NCBI GenBank assembly: GCA_026315105.1
Contig: CM048745.1
Coordinates: 759,205,006 to 759,269,005, forward strand
Direction of reading: 5' to 3'
DNA length: 64,000 nucleotides
Source: Locusta migratoria
Lineage: Eukaryota; Arthropoda; Insecta; Orthoptera; Acrididae
The notes below the pieces were generated by a model. That model was not told the origin of the DNA, searched no databases, and saw nothing but the letters and a program-made list of their open reading frames with translations. Made by a program: the position numbers and the translations under genes. Positions 1 through 9,570 of this stretch are shown piece after piece. Each line of letters begins with the position of its first letter. The stretch's first letter is position 1.

Positions 1-179
1 CGTGTAGGGTCCCCGCGAGCACTTACAAGCTTTGCAACACGATTTGGCATGGACTAATGTCTGAAGTATAATAATTACCTGACATCTTATTCAGGATATT
101 TTCTAGGATCCTTTAATGTGATAGTGATGAATCCCGTTATAAGATTTTTATTGACATAGATCGCTTATTGATTTTATAT

Positions 180-560
180 GACTAGTTTCGACTCGTTAAA
201 GAGTAATGATCAAATCTTCCTTGTCCAGGCATGTTACGAAATATACTTCTGGAACAGGAGCGGCGCACTCTGAAGTAGTGCTGGTAGGACAATTGGCACC
301 ATGCATGCTCATGCTACATGGGTGTCCATAAATCCGTACGATTACGAGGCTGTGGAGATCTCTTCTGATCAGCATGTTGCAAAGCATACGCTCAATAATG
401 TTCACGTCTGAAGAATGTGAAGGCTAGCGGAGGTGTTTAAACGTAAAAGAGTGTTCCGGGAGCCACTCTGCAGCAATTCAGGTCGTGTTGGTATGACGTT
501 GTCTTGTTGGAATTGTCCAAGTCCGTTGGAATACACAATGGACATGAACAGATGCAGGTG
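180..560 (-). pseudogene. Tc1-type transposase relic, C-terminal half
   Basis: Reading the minus strand gives the second half of a Tc1/mariner-superfamily DDE transposase, the nuclease that cuts and pastes its own element. Visible landmarks are HLHLFMSIVYSNGLGQFQQD with the second catalytic Asp at 501-503, and VNIIE with the catalytic Glu at 391-393. The spacing is about 35 codons, as in DD34E Tc1 proteins. The frame breaks between these motifs, so the copy is dead. The N-terminal side continues at 1611-1736 and 1951-2170. The 561-1610 block is a later insertion flanked by gatgcaggtg and gatgcagatg. Confidence 0.75.
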
Positions 561-632
561 AAAATGTTCAAATGTTTGAAAATCAATAGTACTTAACTAT
601 GCTGATTATCAGTGGCCAGGCTTACAAACAAC
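561..632 (-). mobile_element. SINE fragment (3' part, family A/B tail)
   Basis: The sequence begins with the SINE tail signature aaaatgttcaaatgtttg in minus orientation, followed by a diverged gattatcagt stretch and cttacaaac. The tRNA-like head is missing here. It sits exactly at the left edge of the 1050-bp insertion that splits the Tc1 relic. Confidence 0.55.
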
Positions 633-1392
633 TCAACCTTTATCCGTTCGCGCAGAGCGGCAGATTGCCGCCCCTGGTGTTTATTCCATTTCAATACATA
701 TCTTTTCCGTTAGATGAGAATGTGTCATGGCTGTATTCTCTACTTAAACCATCCCCCTTTAGACGTCGTTGTGTACAATCTCGAATGGTCCGTTAACGTG
801 ATTCAGTATCTGAAGTTCTCAACCTGACAATCTAGAAAATCTGGTCAAGGAATTGATGGAAGGAAATTTGAAAGATCGTGCGAATTTAATGTCTCTTCCC
901 AAAGAGCTAACTCTATTTTTGAAACCTAACAGAGAAGTAGACGAATGTAACCAGTCGGCAGACCTCAGATCTAGAGATGCAGGCCGGAACCAATGACCCA
1001 TTTGTTTCATTTGTGAGTCCAAAACCAATCACGGAACGAAAGTGCCACAATTGTTAAAAATTCAGTTGCAAAAACCACTGCCAAATGATGTGTTGATTGT
1101 ACTCATAACGGAGGAGACGAAGAGAATGATGACTGATTTCACACGAATATATGCTTTAAATTTTAATTTGTGTAATGTTTCTTATTTCTTATTTCTTTAT
1201 AAGTCATGTCTATGTAATGAGTAAATTACTATGTGAAACAATGAGTTCCTTTTCTGTGTTTGTGATTTTTTGTATAGGTAATCAATGTTATAAACTTTAG
1301 TCGCTATTAACAAACGACTTTCATTGTAAATACAGTGTATTAACTCATTAACAGATTAACAAACCAAAACTCAGAAGTTATAGATTTTCCAA

Positions 1393-1395
<3 letters not shown>
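633..1395. other. Unassigned part of the insertion in the Tc1 relic
   Basis: I see no coding domain or repeat I recognise. Short open frames on both strands have no motif. A phrase near 783-800 (tcgaatggtccgttaacgtg) resembles 10142-10160 (gtcgaatggtttgttaacgtgg), so part of this may be an unclassified dispersed repeat. Confidence 0.3.

Positions 1396-1445
<50 letters not shown>
1396..1445 (+). repeat. Poly(A) tract, about 50 bp
   Basis: An uninterrupted A run directly abuts the SINE body that starts at 1447. For a minus-strand SINE one would expect T on this strand, so the run is probably the tail of the unassigned plus-strand insert to its left. Confidence 0.85.
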
Positions 1446-1446
<1 letters not shown>

Positions 1447-1449
<3 letters not shown>

Positions 1450-1610
1450 CACAAGCGAATGTAGGTTAACTACTGTGGTTATCAGTTCCTAGACTGAAAA
1501 ACCACTTAAACTATGGACAACAATCACACATGCTCCCAAGCCCGAGGGAGGACTCGAACCTCCGATACGGAGCTAGACGCCTTAGAGCGCTCGTCCATTC
1601 CACCGCAGCT
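1447..1610 (-). mobile_element. tRNA-derived SINE (family B/C-like head)
   Basis: On the minus strand the order is a tRNA-like head with box A near 1590 and box B (ggaggttcgagtcctccc) at 1545-1562, then the shared SINE body. The 5' end at 1610 adjoins gatgcagatg, which matches gatgcaggtg at 551-560. Confidence 0.75.
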
Positions 1611-1736
1611 GATGCAGATGATTAACAAGGATGCGTATGTACGCGCCACTTGTCAGAGTCGCATGTAGACTTCTCATGGGTGTCATGTGACTCAAACAGG
1701 TTACGCCGCACACCATTACACAGTCTCCAGCAGCTT
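1611..1736 (-). pseudogene. Tc1-type transposase relic, middle segment
   Basis: Minus-strand reading gives ...CVMVCGVTCLSHM... and a GAYIRILVNHLHQ-like end. This corresponds to the Tc1 region between the first and second catalytic Asp (GGGSVMVWG and the strand before HLHPF). It is separated from the upstream part by the SINE at 1737-1940, which has the target duplication ccagcagctt / ccagtagctt. Confidence 0.65.
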
Positions 1737-1940
1737 CAAAAAAATGTTCAAATGTTTGTAGAGTCTATGGAACTTAACTACGAGGTCATCAGTCCCTAAA
1801 CTTGCAAACTACTTATGAACTACTTACAACTAAGGACGGCATAAATATCCATGCCCGAAGGGGGATTTGAACCCCCGACCGTAGTGGCCGTGCAGACCGT
1901 GACTGGAGCGCCTCAGTCTCCTCGGCCACCGCGGCCGGCG
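1737..1940 (-). mobile_element. SINE family A, full length
   Basis: A complete minus-strand copy: tail aaaatgttcaaatgtttg, body agtccctaaacttgcaaac, box B reading tttgaacccccgac, head ending in ccgcggccggc. The target duplication is ccagcagctt (1727-1736) and ccagtagctt (1941-1950). It interrupts the Tc1 transposase. Confidence 0.9.
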
Positions 1941-1950
1941 CCAGTAGCTT

Positions 1951-2170
1951 GATCAGTCCAATGCTGACATGGAGGCTCCATGGATTAATGAGATTAATAA
2001 CATCCCGCTACACGTTCATCCGTTCGATAGAATTGGAAACGAGCCTCGTCAGACCAGGCAAATTGTTTCCAGTGATCAACAGTCCAATGCTGGTGTTGAC
2101 AGGCCGAGACGAGGCGTTAAGCTTCGAGTCGTGCAGTCATCTAGGCATGTGGTGCAGTTGCATTGTCGAC
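1951..2170 (-). pseudogene. Tc1-type transposase relic, first catalytic Asp
   Basis: Minus-strand translation gives QHQHWTVDHWKQFAWSDEAR, which matches the Tc1 signature around the first catalytic aspartate (WSDESRF); that Asp is at about 2048-2050. Stops follow within 15 codons. The N-terminal DNA-binding domain is absent: the sequence changes to a GC-rich patch at about 2170. Confidence 0.8.
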
Positions 2171-2470
2171 CAGCAAGTACTATTATTAGTCGGGCAGTAC
2201 GTCAGACGCTGCATTTGAGGCCGACAGTCGCAAGCGGCACCAGCGGGCGGCCAGAGCCTCCCTGGTGCTAACTTTATTGGCGGCGCCAGCCACGGCAGAT
2301 TAATGGTGGGTGTCGGTATCAATAGGTGGGGCCGCTTTTGTGCGCGCCCGGCCGCGCGCGGAATGCCACCGCCGCCGATACTTTCTGCCGGCCGCTGGCC
2401 AGTAATACTGCAGCTGCAGCGCGCAACACATGCGCCGATCCTCTTCCAGAGGGCTGTTATCGAATAACAG
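2171..2470. other. GC/CpG-rich patch, no gene seen
   Basis: Many CpG dinucleotides and palindromic runs (gcgcgcccggccgcgcgcgg at 2341-2360) interrupt an otherwise AT-rich landscape. Homeodomain-like ttaatgg and atcaata words lie at 2289-2315. Overlapping open frames on both strands reflect GC content and not coding. It could be an unmethylated regulatory island or the GC-rich end of an unrecognised repeat. Confidence 0.35.
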
Positions 2471-2795
2471 TACCGCGAAATGTGTGCAACTGGAACAAAC
2501 TGCAGGTATCGGTTTTACTCGTACGACTAAAGGGAAGAAAAAAATAGTTATCGCCAAAGTGTTTAATTGAAAAGGTCGTTCCTTAATCTTCCTTCATTCC
2601 ACTACTTCGTCAATTTTACCTTCGATTACGAGTGATTGAATTTGGTTGTAGCGAAAGAGCAGTAATCGAACGGGTCGCACCTGTTTTCACCGATCTGGGT
2701 GGACTCTAATGTCTACCAACCTGCTGTCTTTTGAAATTTTGTTCTCAGTACAGAAAACGGCACGCAGGTGAACCATGGCGGCTCTCGCGTCGCGT
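2471..2795. other. Unassigned unique-looking sequence
   Basis: I see no domain, RNA gene or repeat signature here. It ends at the 8-bp target duplication of the next SINE. Confidence 0.4.
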
Positions 2796-2803
2796 CTCGT
2801 ACA

Positions 2804-3006
2804 AAAAATGTTCAAATGTTTGTAAATCTATCGGACCGAACTGCATGGTCATCAGTCCGTAGCTTACAAACTACTTAAACCTAGGTAACCTAACCTACGG
2901 ACAACACACACACCCATGCCCCAGGGAGGACTCGAACCTCCACGGCGAGCATCCGCGCGCTCCGCAGCGAGACGCATTAGACCGCTCGGCTACTCCACCG
3001 CGGCAG
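2804..3006 (-). mobile_element. SINE family B, full length
   Basis: Minus-strand copy of the family whose head reads gccgcggtggagtagccgag and whose box B is ggaggttcgagtcctccc. A perfect 8-bp duplication, ctcgtaca, flanks it at 2796-2803 and 3007-3014. Confidence 0.9.
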
Positions 3007-3114
3007 CTCGTACATATTTTTCTCTGTTCTGGCCCTTCTACCAGGAGTTGCTATCGGTTTTCTAATTTGTGGCATCTTAGTTGGTTTCCGTGAATTGCTT
3101 TCTTCTAATTTTGT

Positions 3115-3202
3115 CTAGGCTGTATACATGTGGCGTCTGTTCCGGAAGAACAGACGTCACTTCTGATCCTGCAGTTTTTATTGTTTCAAATTCATAGAAT
3201 AT
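3115..3202. mobile_element. Outer part of foldback element FB-1, left of the LINE
   Basis: The stretch from catgtggcgtctgttccgg to ttcatagaatat matches, in reverse complement, 42235-42300 next to the second FB-1 copy. It is therefore pre-existing repeat DNA into which the RTE LINE inserted; the FB-1 sequence resumes at 3965. A plus-strand ATG at 3130 opens a frame through here into the LINE, but that start lies in the flank and is probably not a real start codon. Confidence 0.6.
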
Positions 3203-3945
3203 TGTCAGAGACCGCAAAGGACTTGGAAGAGCAGTTGAATGGAATGGACAGTGTGTTGAAGAGAGCATATAAAATGAACATTAACAAGAGCAAAACAAAA
3301 ATAATGGAATGCGGTCTTAGAAAATCAGGCGATGCTGAAGGATTTAGATTAGGTAACGAAACAATGAAGGTGGTAGATGAGTTTTGTAACTTGGGTAGTA
3401 AAATAACTTGCGATGGTCGCAGTACAGAGGATATAAAATGCAGAATGGCAATGGGAAGAAAAGCATTTTTGAAAAAGAGAAATTTGCTAACATCGAATAT
3501 TAATTTAAGTGTAAGGAAGTCTTTTCTGAAGGCATTTGTATGGAGTGTTGCCTTGTACGGGAGTGAAACATGGACGATAAGCAGTGCGGACAGGAAGAGG
3601 ATAGAGGCTTTTGAAATGTGGTGCTACAGAAGAATGCTGAAAATTAGGTGGGTAGATCGCATAACTAATGAAGAGGTACTGGACAGAATTGGTGAGAAAA
3701 GGAATTTTTGGTATACCCTGACTAAAAGAAGGGATCGCTTGGTAGGACACATTCTTAGACATCGAGGAATCGCAAATTTAGCATTGGATGGAAGTGTGTG
3801 GGGTAAAAATCGCAGGGGGAGACCAAGAGACACATGTAGTAAACAGATTCAAGTGGATATGGGTTGTCGTTCTTATGAGGAGATGAAAAGGCTTGCTCAG
3901 GATAGAGTAGGGTGGAGAGCTGCATCAAACCAGTCTCTGGACTGA
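3203..3945 (+). CDS. RTE reverse transcriptase C-terminal region (5'-truncated, still open)
   Basis: This encodes the part of the LINE polyprotein after the RT catalytic core, the thumb and C-terminal region. The reading frame is open for about 245 codons, with the landmarks ALYGSETWT, YRRMLKIRWVDR, GHILRH and NRRGRPRD, ending NQSLD and stop. Because it lacks the endonuclease and the RT Asp pair, it cannot copy RNA. The open frame suggests a young insertion rather than function. Copy 2 (21241-21975) is the closest relative here and carries a frameshift and a stop at the matching places. Confidence 0.8.
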
Positions 3946-3964
3946 AGACCATAACAACAACAAC
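3203..3964 (+). mobile_element. 5'-truncated RTE-type LINE, copy 1
   Basis: A non-LTR retrotransposon cut off just after the reverse transcriptase FADD motif (compare copy 2 at 20992). It runs to a short 3' end, gactgaagaccataacaac, with a CAA microsatellite tail. A 7-bp duplication, agaatat, flanks it (3196-3202 and 3965-3971). Short 3' ends with trinucleotide tails are typical of RTE-clade LINEs. The same 3' end occurs at 21958 and 34300. Confidence 0.85.
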
Positions 3965-4526
3965 AGAATATATGACAACAACTGCGAATGGACAAAGCTG
4001 AAAATGTGTACCCAGCCGGGATTCGAACCCTGGTTTCCTGCGTCTAGGCAGTTGCGCTGACCCCTACACCACTGGGGACACAGTGATCACCGCACCTGCA
4101 AGGACTACCTACGTACGCCTCCCGTCACACACAAATGCTCAGCTTCACCTTGCCCACAGTACTCAAACTAGTAGTTATGAAACTAATTCACGTCAGAGTA
4201 AGGGCCACAAACTTTCCCACCCCTCCCTACTAACGAAAGGATCATTGCCCGTCACCGGCATATTATATATATACACGAGGCGTCTTACGGGAATTAGTTT
4301 CATAACTACGAATTTGAGTACTGTGGGCAGGGTGAAGCTGGGAATTTGTGTCTGACAGGAGGTGTACTTAGGTATTCCTTGCAGGTGCGGTGATCACTGT
4401 GCCCCCAGTGGTGTAGGGGTCAGCGCAACTGCCTAGAAAGCAGGAGACCCAGGTTCGAATCCCGGCTGGGTACACATTTCCAGCGTTGCCCAATCGCAGT
4501 TGATGTCATATATTCTGTGAATATTA
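3965..4526. mobile_element. Foldback element FB-1 with tRNA-like modules in both arms
   Basis: A long imperfect palindrome. The left arm (agaatatatgac at 3965 to about 4195) is matched by the right arm (about 4285 to gtcatatattctgtgaatatt at 4526). Each arm contains a tRNA-like module: minus strand at 4007-4083, plus strand at 4402-4476, with box A-like tggtgtaggggtcagcgc and box B ggttcgaatcccgg. A second copy lies at 41925-42240. No transposase is encoded. It looks like a non-autonomous DNA or foldback element; the superfamily is unknown. Confidence 0.7.
4402..4476 (+). ncRNA. tRNA-like pol III promoter module in FB-1 (not a tRNA gene)
   Basis: About 75 bp with correctly spaced A and B boxes and an anticodon-arm-like ctgcctagaaagcag. 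The acceptor ends do not pair well, and the same module recurs inverted at 4007-4083 and at 41980-42053. I treat it as part of the repeat rather than as a functional tRNA. Confidence 0.5.
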
Positions 4527-5925
4527 TCGAGATTAGTCATTATTCTCTGTCACGAGTTGCCTTCTTTCCTCCCAGGATCTATTTCACAGCGCATTCTGTC
4601 ATTGTTTTTGGTGAAAGTGAGTTCTCTAGCCCGTTCTGTCTATTATTTTTCCACTTGCTATCACTGGCGGCGCACTTGTCATTATCTGTGGGCATTTCTC
4701 ATCCACATGAACGCCTTTGCGCACACGCGCTGGTACTTGGGGCCTTCTGCAACAGACAGGCAGTTTGGTTGGCAGTCAGTCTGCAGTTCGACGGAGTAGG
4801 GCATCTACCAGCAGTGCATCTGGGGGGCGCCGACGACGAATTTCGTCGTGTTAACTGTTGTTTACCTGTACTGTTACATATCCAAATTTCATAAAAATTG
4901 GTTTTCCTGTAAGTGTCAGAAAGCTGGATCCTTTCAAAAACAGAGCATCGCCAGAACAAGTTTTTTAGAATACCGGAAAAAATGTGATGTATATTGTGAT
5001 AATGGATCACAATACTCGAAGAGAAAATGCCTCACAATAATCCACAAGGTATTACAACAAACAATAATACTGATAACAGTAAATGTTACAATCATTCAAT
5101 GGGCTGGAAATTTGATGAGAATGAAAGAGGAATAAATTGTGTCAATCATATTCAGAGACTTGTTATGGTAATGAAATTGAAAATTGCAAAATAATGGGAA
5201 TAAATACGTCTTAAGAGACAGCAAAAAACGGGGGCATTTGGAGGAATCATGTCAGATCAGTACGGGATCTTCGAGACCCTTAGAAACCAACTACGTTTAC
5301 GAGAATAATGCACGGCCGATGTAGGTAAACATAAAATAAAAAACGTACTATTATACAGAATTAATAAAATGTAGACTAAACAGCTGAATGTCTGAAAAAG
5401 AAAAGATCGCGAATCACGTGAGTTATGTGTTTATCGTGAATATTGCAATAAATAAATAAATAAATAAAATAAAGAAAATGAAGCAGGTGCTTCCGCCAGA
5501 ACACCATTTCAAATGCATTGCCCTACTTAACTTATTGGTTCCGCAGCGACGAAAGTAACGACATCCTTGCTTGAAATCTCGTTGCAACCTATGTTTCACC
5601 TCTCAGGCCTGTTATAAACTACAACGGTAGGAGTTTTATTACCTCGGTTTTGAATTTTCCTTGTAAGATGTGCCAAATATATTTATTTTTTGATGATAAG
5701 CACGTAAGTGAGAAATGGTTTATTAAATGTTTCAGATTATGCTAAATCGTTGGAAGTCACTAACTGAGTTCTCATTTTGGAACACTGAATAATTACAGGA
5801 TGTGTAAATTGCTCTGGATGTTATGCAATTTCACAGCGTTAACGCGCCTCATAAATTATGATGCCATATCTCCCTAACTATTTGCTGTGTAACATATAAT
5901 TTTGCAGGTACATTCACTTATTTAA
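4527..5925. other. No gene seen; one AAAT microsatellite
   Basis: Open frames up to 125 codons (4517-4894) show no motif and no codon bias I can recognise. An (AATA)n tract lies at 5447-5474. The rest looks like unique AT-rich sequence. Confidence 0.4.
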
Positions 5926-5932
5926 GTAGATA

Positions 5933-6251
5933 AAGGTAAAGCAGTCATCAATCCGAAGATTGGTTTGAACACCACAGTGCTTTACTAGGCATGGTCCTGT
6001 TTGGAGGTGGTATGCCGTTGCCTTCCTCCGACCTTGGAACTGACTTACCCAGCCAGTTATAGGGGGACCTACAGTTTAACGTGGGTTCCGAACCACGGTG
6101 CTACTCGGTATTTTTCACATGAGCAATACTGCCAGAGGTGAAAGAAGTGGTAAGTGACAGATAAAAATCGTAGGACCTGGCGGGAATCGAACCCACGACC
6201 TTTGGATTTGCAGTCTGGCACTCTACCACTGTGCAACCGAGGCGAACATTT
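5933..6251 (-). mobile_element. SINE D, tRNA-Cys-like head, full length
   Basis: About 319 bp in minus orientation. The head (6180-6245) has a pol III B box (gggttcgattccc on the minus strand) and the phrase gactgcaaatc, which is close to the anticodon arm of tRNA-Cys(GCA). The body ends with caatccgaagattggtttg and a gtaaagcagtcatcaat tail. The target duplication is gtagata at 5926-5932 and 6252-6258. The second copy is at 8635-9194. Confidence 0.85.
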
Positions 6252-6258
6252 GTAGATA

Positions 6259-7034
6259 CACCATATGAAAAATGTGTTTAAGTGGCATTCGTTGTAAAGA
6301 AGTAATGAAGTGAAAGGTGAGTAGAAGACAGAAGACACTTCGTAGCCAAGATCGTCGCTATACTACTTTTTTATTGTGATCTGTTTTTACGTTCACTAAA
6401 TTTAGTGAATATAAAAAAAGAGATTATATGGTGGTAACATAGCTTATTAAAACCGGTAATCCACTATAGCGTTCTTCGCTACGAAGAGTGATCTTTTTTC
6501 TACTGAATTTTAAGAGCGCACTTCGATCCGACACAAAGAGAATATAAAAAGTAAAACGTCACGGCTATAGAGTCTTACAGCACGCCAATGTAGGCAGAAG
6601 CTAGTTTATGAGGCCTCTAGCTGTAGCTGTCTATTGCGTCATATCTCCTGGCCCCTGTGGTGAAAAGGGATATAATTTTCCTGGTGTATTCAGTGACATA
6701 CGTAGACAGTGTCAGCAAAGTGCGTTGCGAATATAGGTGACTAGTAAAGAGAAAAATAGGCACCAATAAGAAATTTAGTAGAGGCTAGAAATTAAATGCG
6801 AAATTCGTTGGAAGACACTACGGTTTTTCACCTCTTAATGAAATGAGCAAATTTGGAATACCGGAACGCCTTCAACGTCGAGCTAATACACCGTATATAA
6901 AACTACCCTTGTACTGAACTTAGGATTTTATCTCTGAATGTGTACATCATCACGTCAGTCTATTTCTTTAATTTGGTCAACAATTACGCGAAAAATTAAA
7001 ATAAGGTTTTATTTTATTTTTGAGCAGTGAGAAG
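6259..7034. other. No gene seen
   Basis: AT-rich sequence between two SINEs. I see no conserved domain, RNA gene or repeat edge. Confidence 0.4.
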
Positions 7035-7046
7035 TGCCTTCGGCAA

Positions 7047-7452
7047 CCCGCTCGGTTAGCCGTGTGGTCTAACGCGCCGCTTTACGAGACGGGGAGGCGC
7101 ACCGGCCCCGTTTCGAATCCGCCCGGCGGATTAACGAAAGGGGACGGAGTGCCGGGCAGCCTGGATGTGGTTTTTAGGCATTTTTCCACATCCCCCTAGG
7201 TGAATACCGGGCTGGTCCCTAAGTCCCGCCTTAGTTACACGATTCGCAAACATTTCGTAACACTTTATACGCTTCCGCACACTTATGACACTATACGCAG
7301 ACATTTGGGGTACATATTTTCTCTTGGGGGGCAGGGGGTGGTGGCAGGAAGAGCATCCGGCCACCCTGTAAATATTAACACATGCCAAATCCGCGTTTAA
7401 CACAGTGCCGACCCGGCATGTGCGGGAAAATTGCCAAAGAGAGAGATAGATA
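7047..7452 (+). mobile_element. SINE E, full length (about 406 bp)
   Basis: The tRNA-like head (box A tagccgtgtggtctaacgcg, box B gtttcgaatccg) is followed by a long body beginning gggacggagtgccgggcagc and a gagagagataga tail. A perfect 12-bp duplication, tgccttcggcaa, flanks it at 7035-7046 and 7453-7464. Its body and tail differ from families A-D, so it probably uses a different LINE partner. Confidence 0.85.
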
Positions 7453-7464
7453 TGCCTTCGGCAA

Positions 7465-8625
7465 TATAAGTTCATTGGTACCAAAAACTGCATTTTCAAC
7501 CGTAGGATAGTTTATGACGCCCTCTCGGCTACTGCTATCGTCAGATCTGTTGCTGAGATTCGAGTTCCATGGAAAATTTTTACTTTGTTAAACAACTTTA
7601 AGTTACAGAAGATAAATAAGTAACACGTTAATATCTTACATGTGTTCTAACGAAGAATTAGAATGTGTAAAACAAAGTTCAAGGTAACCCGAAAAATATA
7701 ATTAAATTAAAATTAATGTTTAATGGAAATTTGCAAGGTATCCCAATTAGATCACTTTTAATGTTGGTTGACCTTCAAAAACCGAACAATGTGGTGACTA
7801 CGACCACCGAGGTAAGCCTTAGAAAACATTAATATGCAAACGGACACGTTCGGGAAATAGGGGAAAACGCAAACATTAAAATTTAAGGCCCTTTCGAAAG
7901 AACTCCCAAAGGATACAACGAAACTGATTAACTTGAATAATGAAAGGGAGAAGACAATCTGACTGCGACACAGATAAATAAAACTTTTGTCTTACCTCGT
8001 ATCTTCTTATTACAAAACTGGAAACAGGAAACAGCAAGCAGCTCACGTCATGCAGTATTTCAGTATTAAAATTCAGAAATGATATGTGGGTAGTAATTAA
8101 ATTCCACAATAATCATAAATGAATGAAATGAAAGAAAGGGAAAACTAACTACGAAATGAGGACGCAGAAGGCAAATTGAATATTAGAAATTATGTATTCT
8201 TTAAAAAAAATATGAAGTAGAAAAATATTACAGAAAATTAAATTAACATCATGCATTACAATAATGGCGTGCTGCAACATATACTGAAAAACTGCATTCT
8301 ACAACAGCATCCCCACTCTACCTCACAAAACTTGCAACGTCTGACAACGCTCTCCCCACACAGCTCGCAACTGACTACTAACTGACTGATCTCTCGCAGC
8401 CAGAGCGCTTACTCTACAATCGAACTTCCAAAGATTACTGCGCCACTTGCAATAAACATCTGTGGCCAGTTTAAAAAAAGTAAATAATACAGAAATGCAA
8501 CTATGTCAGGACCATAGGGACCTTACAAATGGCAGGGCTGTGAGATGAGTTTTTTTCAACGTAAATCTAATTTGATCCCAGCGTCCTCTTTACCAGCGGC
8601 GCCAATAGTTTGCAATTTATATATT
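7465..8625. other. No gene seen; possible LTR-like stretch in minus orientation
   Basis: Mostly AT-rich. Read on the minus strand from about 8535, it starts tgtaaggtccctatgg and runs through a moderately GC-rich segment around 8300-8450 that resembles the look of a grasshopper LTR. I found no matching second LTR, primer-binding site or gag/pol. Confidence 0.2.
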
Positions 8626-8634
8626 TAGACAGTT

Positions 8635-9194
8635 CTATGGTGCGCCTCGTTTGCACAGTGGTTGAGTGCCAGACTACAGCCGCGGTGGAGTAGCCGAGCG
8701 GTCTAAAGCGTCTCATTGCGGAGCGAGCGGTTGCTCGCCGTGGAGGTCCGAGTCCTCCCTGGGGCATGGGTGTGTGTGTGTGTGTTGTCCTTAGGTTAGT
8801 TTTCCTAGGTTTAAGTAATTTGTAAGCTACGGACTGATGACCACGCAGTTTGCTCCGATAGATATACAAATATTTGATTGAACCGGACTACAAATACAAA
8901 GGTCGCGGGTTCGATCCCCGCCAGGTCCTAGGTTTTTATCTGTCACTTTCTATTTCTTTCACCTCTGGCAATATTGCTCATGTAAAAAGTACCGAGTAGC
9001 ACCGTGGCTCGGAACCCACGTTAAGCTGTAGGTCCCCCTATAACTGGCTGGGTAAGTCAGTTCGAAGGTCAGAGGACGGCAATAGCATACTACCTCCAAA
9101 TAGGACAATGCCTAGTAAAGCACTGTGGTGTTGAAACCAACCTTCGGATTGTTGACTGCTTTACTTTTTCTTACTTTACAATTTCTTACAGCAG
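8635..9194 (+). mobile_element. SINE D, second copy, interrupted by SINE B
   Basis: The same family as 5933-6251. The head at 8640-8677 resumes at 8886 with box B gggttcgatccccg, and the body runs to gactgctttact. The outer duplication is tagacagtt (8626-8634 and 9195-9203). SINE B is inserted within the anticodon-like region. Confidence 0.85.
8679..8885 (+). mobile_element. SINE family B nested in SINE D
   Basis: It starts gccgcggtggagtagccgag, has box B ggaggtccgagtcctccc, a (TG)n stretch, and body gtaagctacggactgatgacc. The duplicated target gactaca lies at 8672-8678 and 8886-8892. Confidence 0.9.
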
Positions 9195-9394
9195 TAGACA
9201 GTTAACTCATATAAGACATAAATTATAGATGCTCACTTTGAAACCCTCTTTTACGTACGTTTTAGTGATTGGATTAAAAGCGTTACCGTGCCAATTTTTC
9301 ATTATCTCTAGCTTGGACAACAAACGTGTTTCATTCTTTTATGATGACACTAAGTGAAACGTAATAAATGTATTGTTCATAACAAAGCCGCGAG

Positions 9395-9570
9395 GAAAGG
9401 CGGCGTGGTGTCTCGCGTATTGCAGCGGATTGGGCGAGGAGGTTGGAGGTTGGAGGTTCGAGTCCTCCCTCGGGCATAGGTGTGTGCGTTATACTTACTA
9501 CATGTTAGTTTAATAGGTTGTGAGTCTAGGGTCTGATAACCAAAGGCTAACCTAGCATACAATAGCTAAC
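9395..9570 (+). mobile_element. Diverged SINE (families B/C)
   Basis: Box B ggaggttcgagtcctccctc is well kept, with a gcataggtgtgtgcg follow-on and a weak gtctagggtctgataacc body. Box A is degraded and no target duplication is obvious, so this is an old copy. Confidence 0.55.

Noticed and set aside
3130..3202. ATG at 3130 as the start of a 271-residue protein
   Set aside because: The first 24 codons lie in flanking repeat outside the LINE's target duplication; the LINE is 5'-truncated.
4402..4476. Possible tRNA gene
   Set aside because: A/B boxes are good, but the acceptor ends do not pair and the module recurs inverted within a foldback element.
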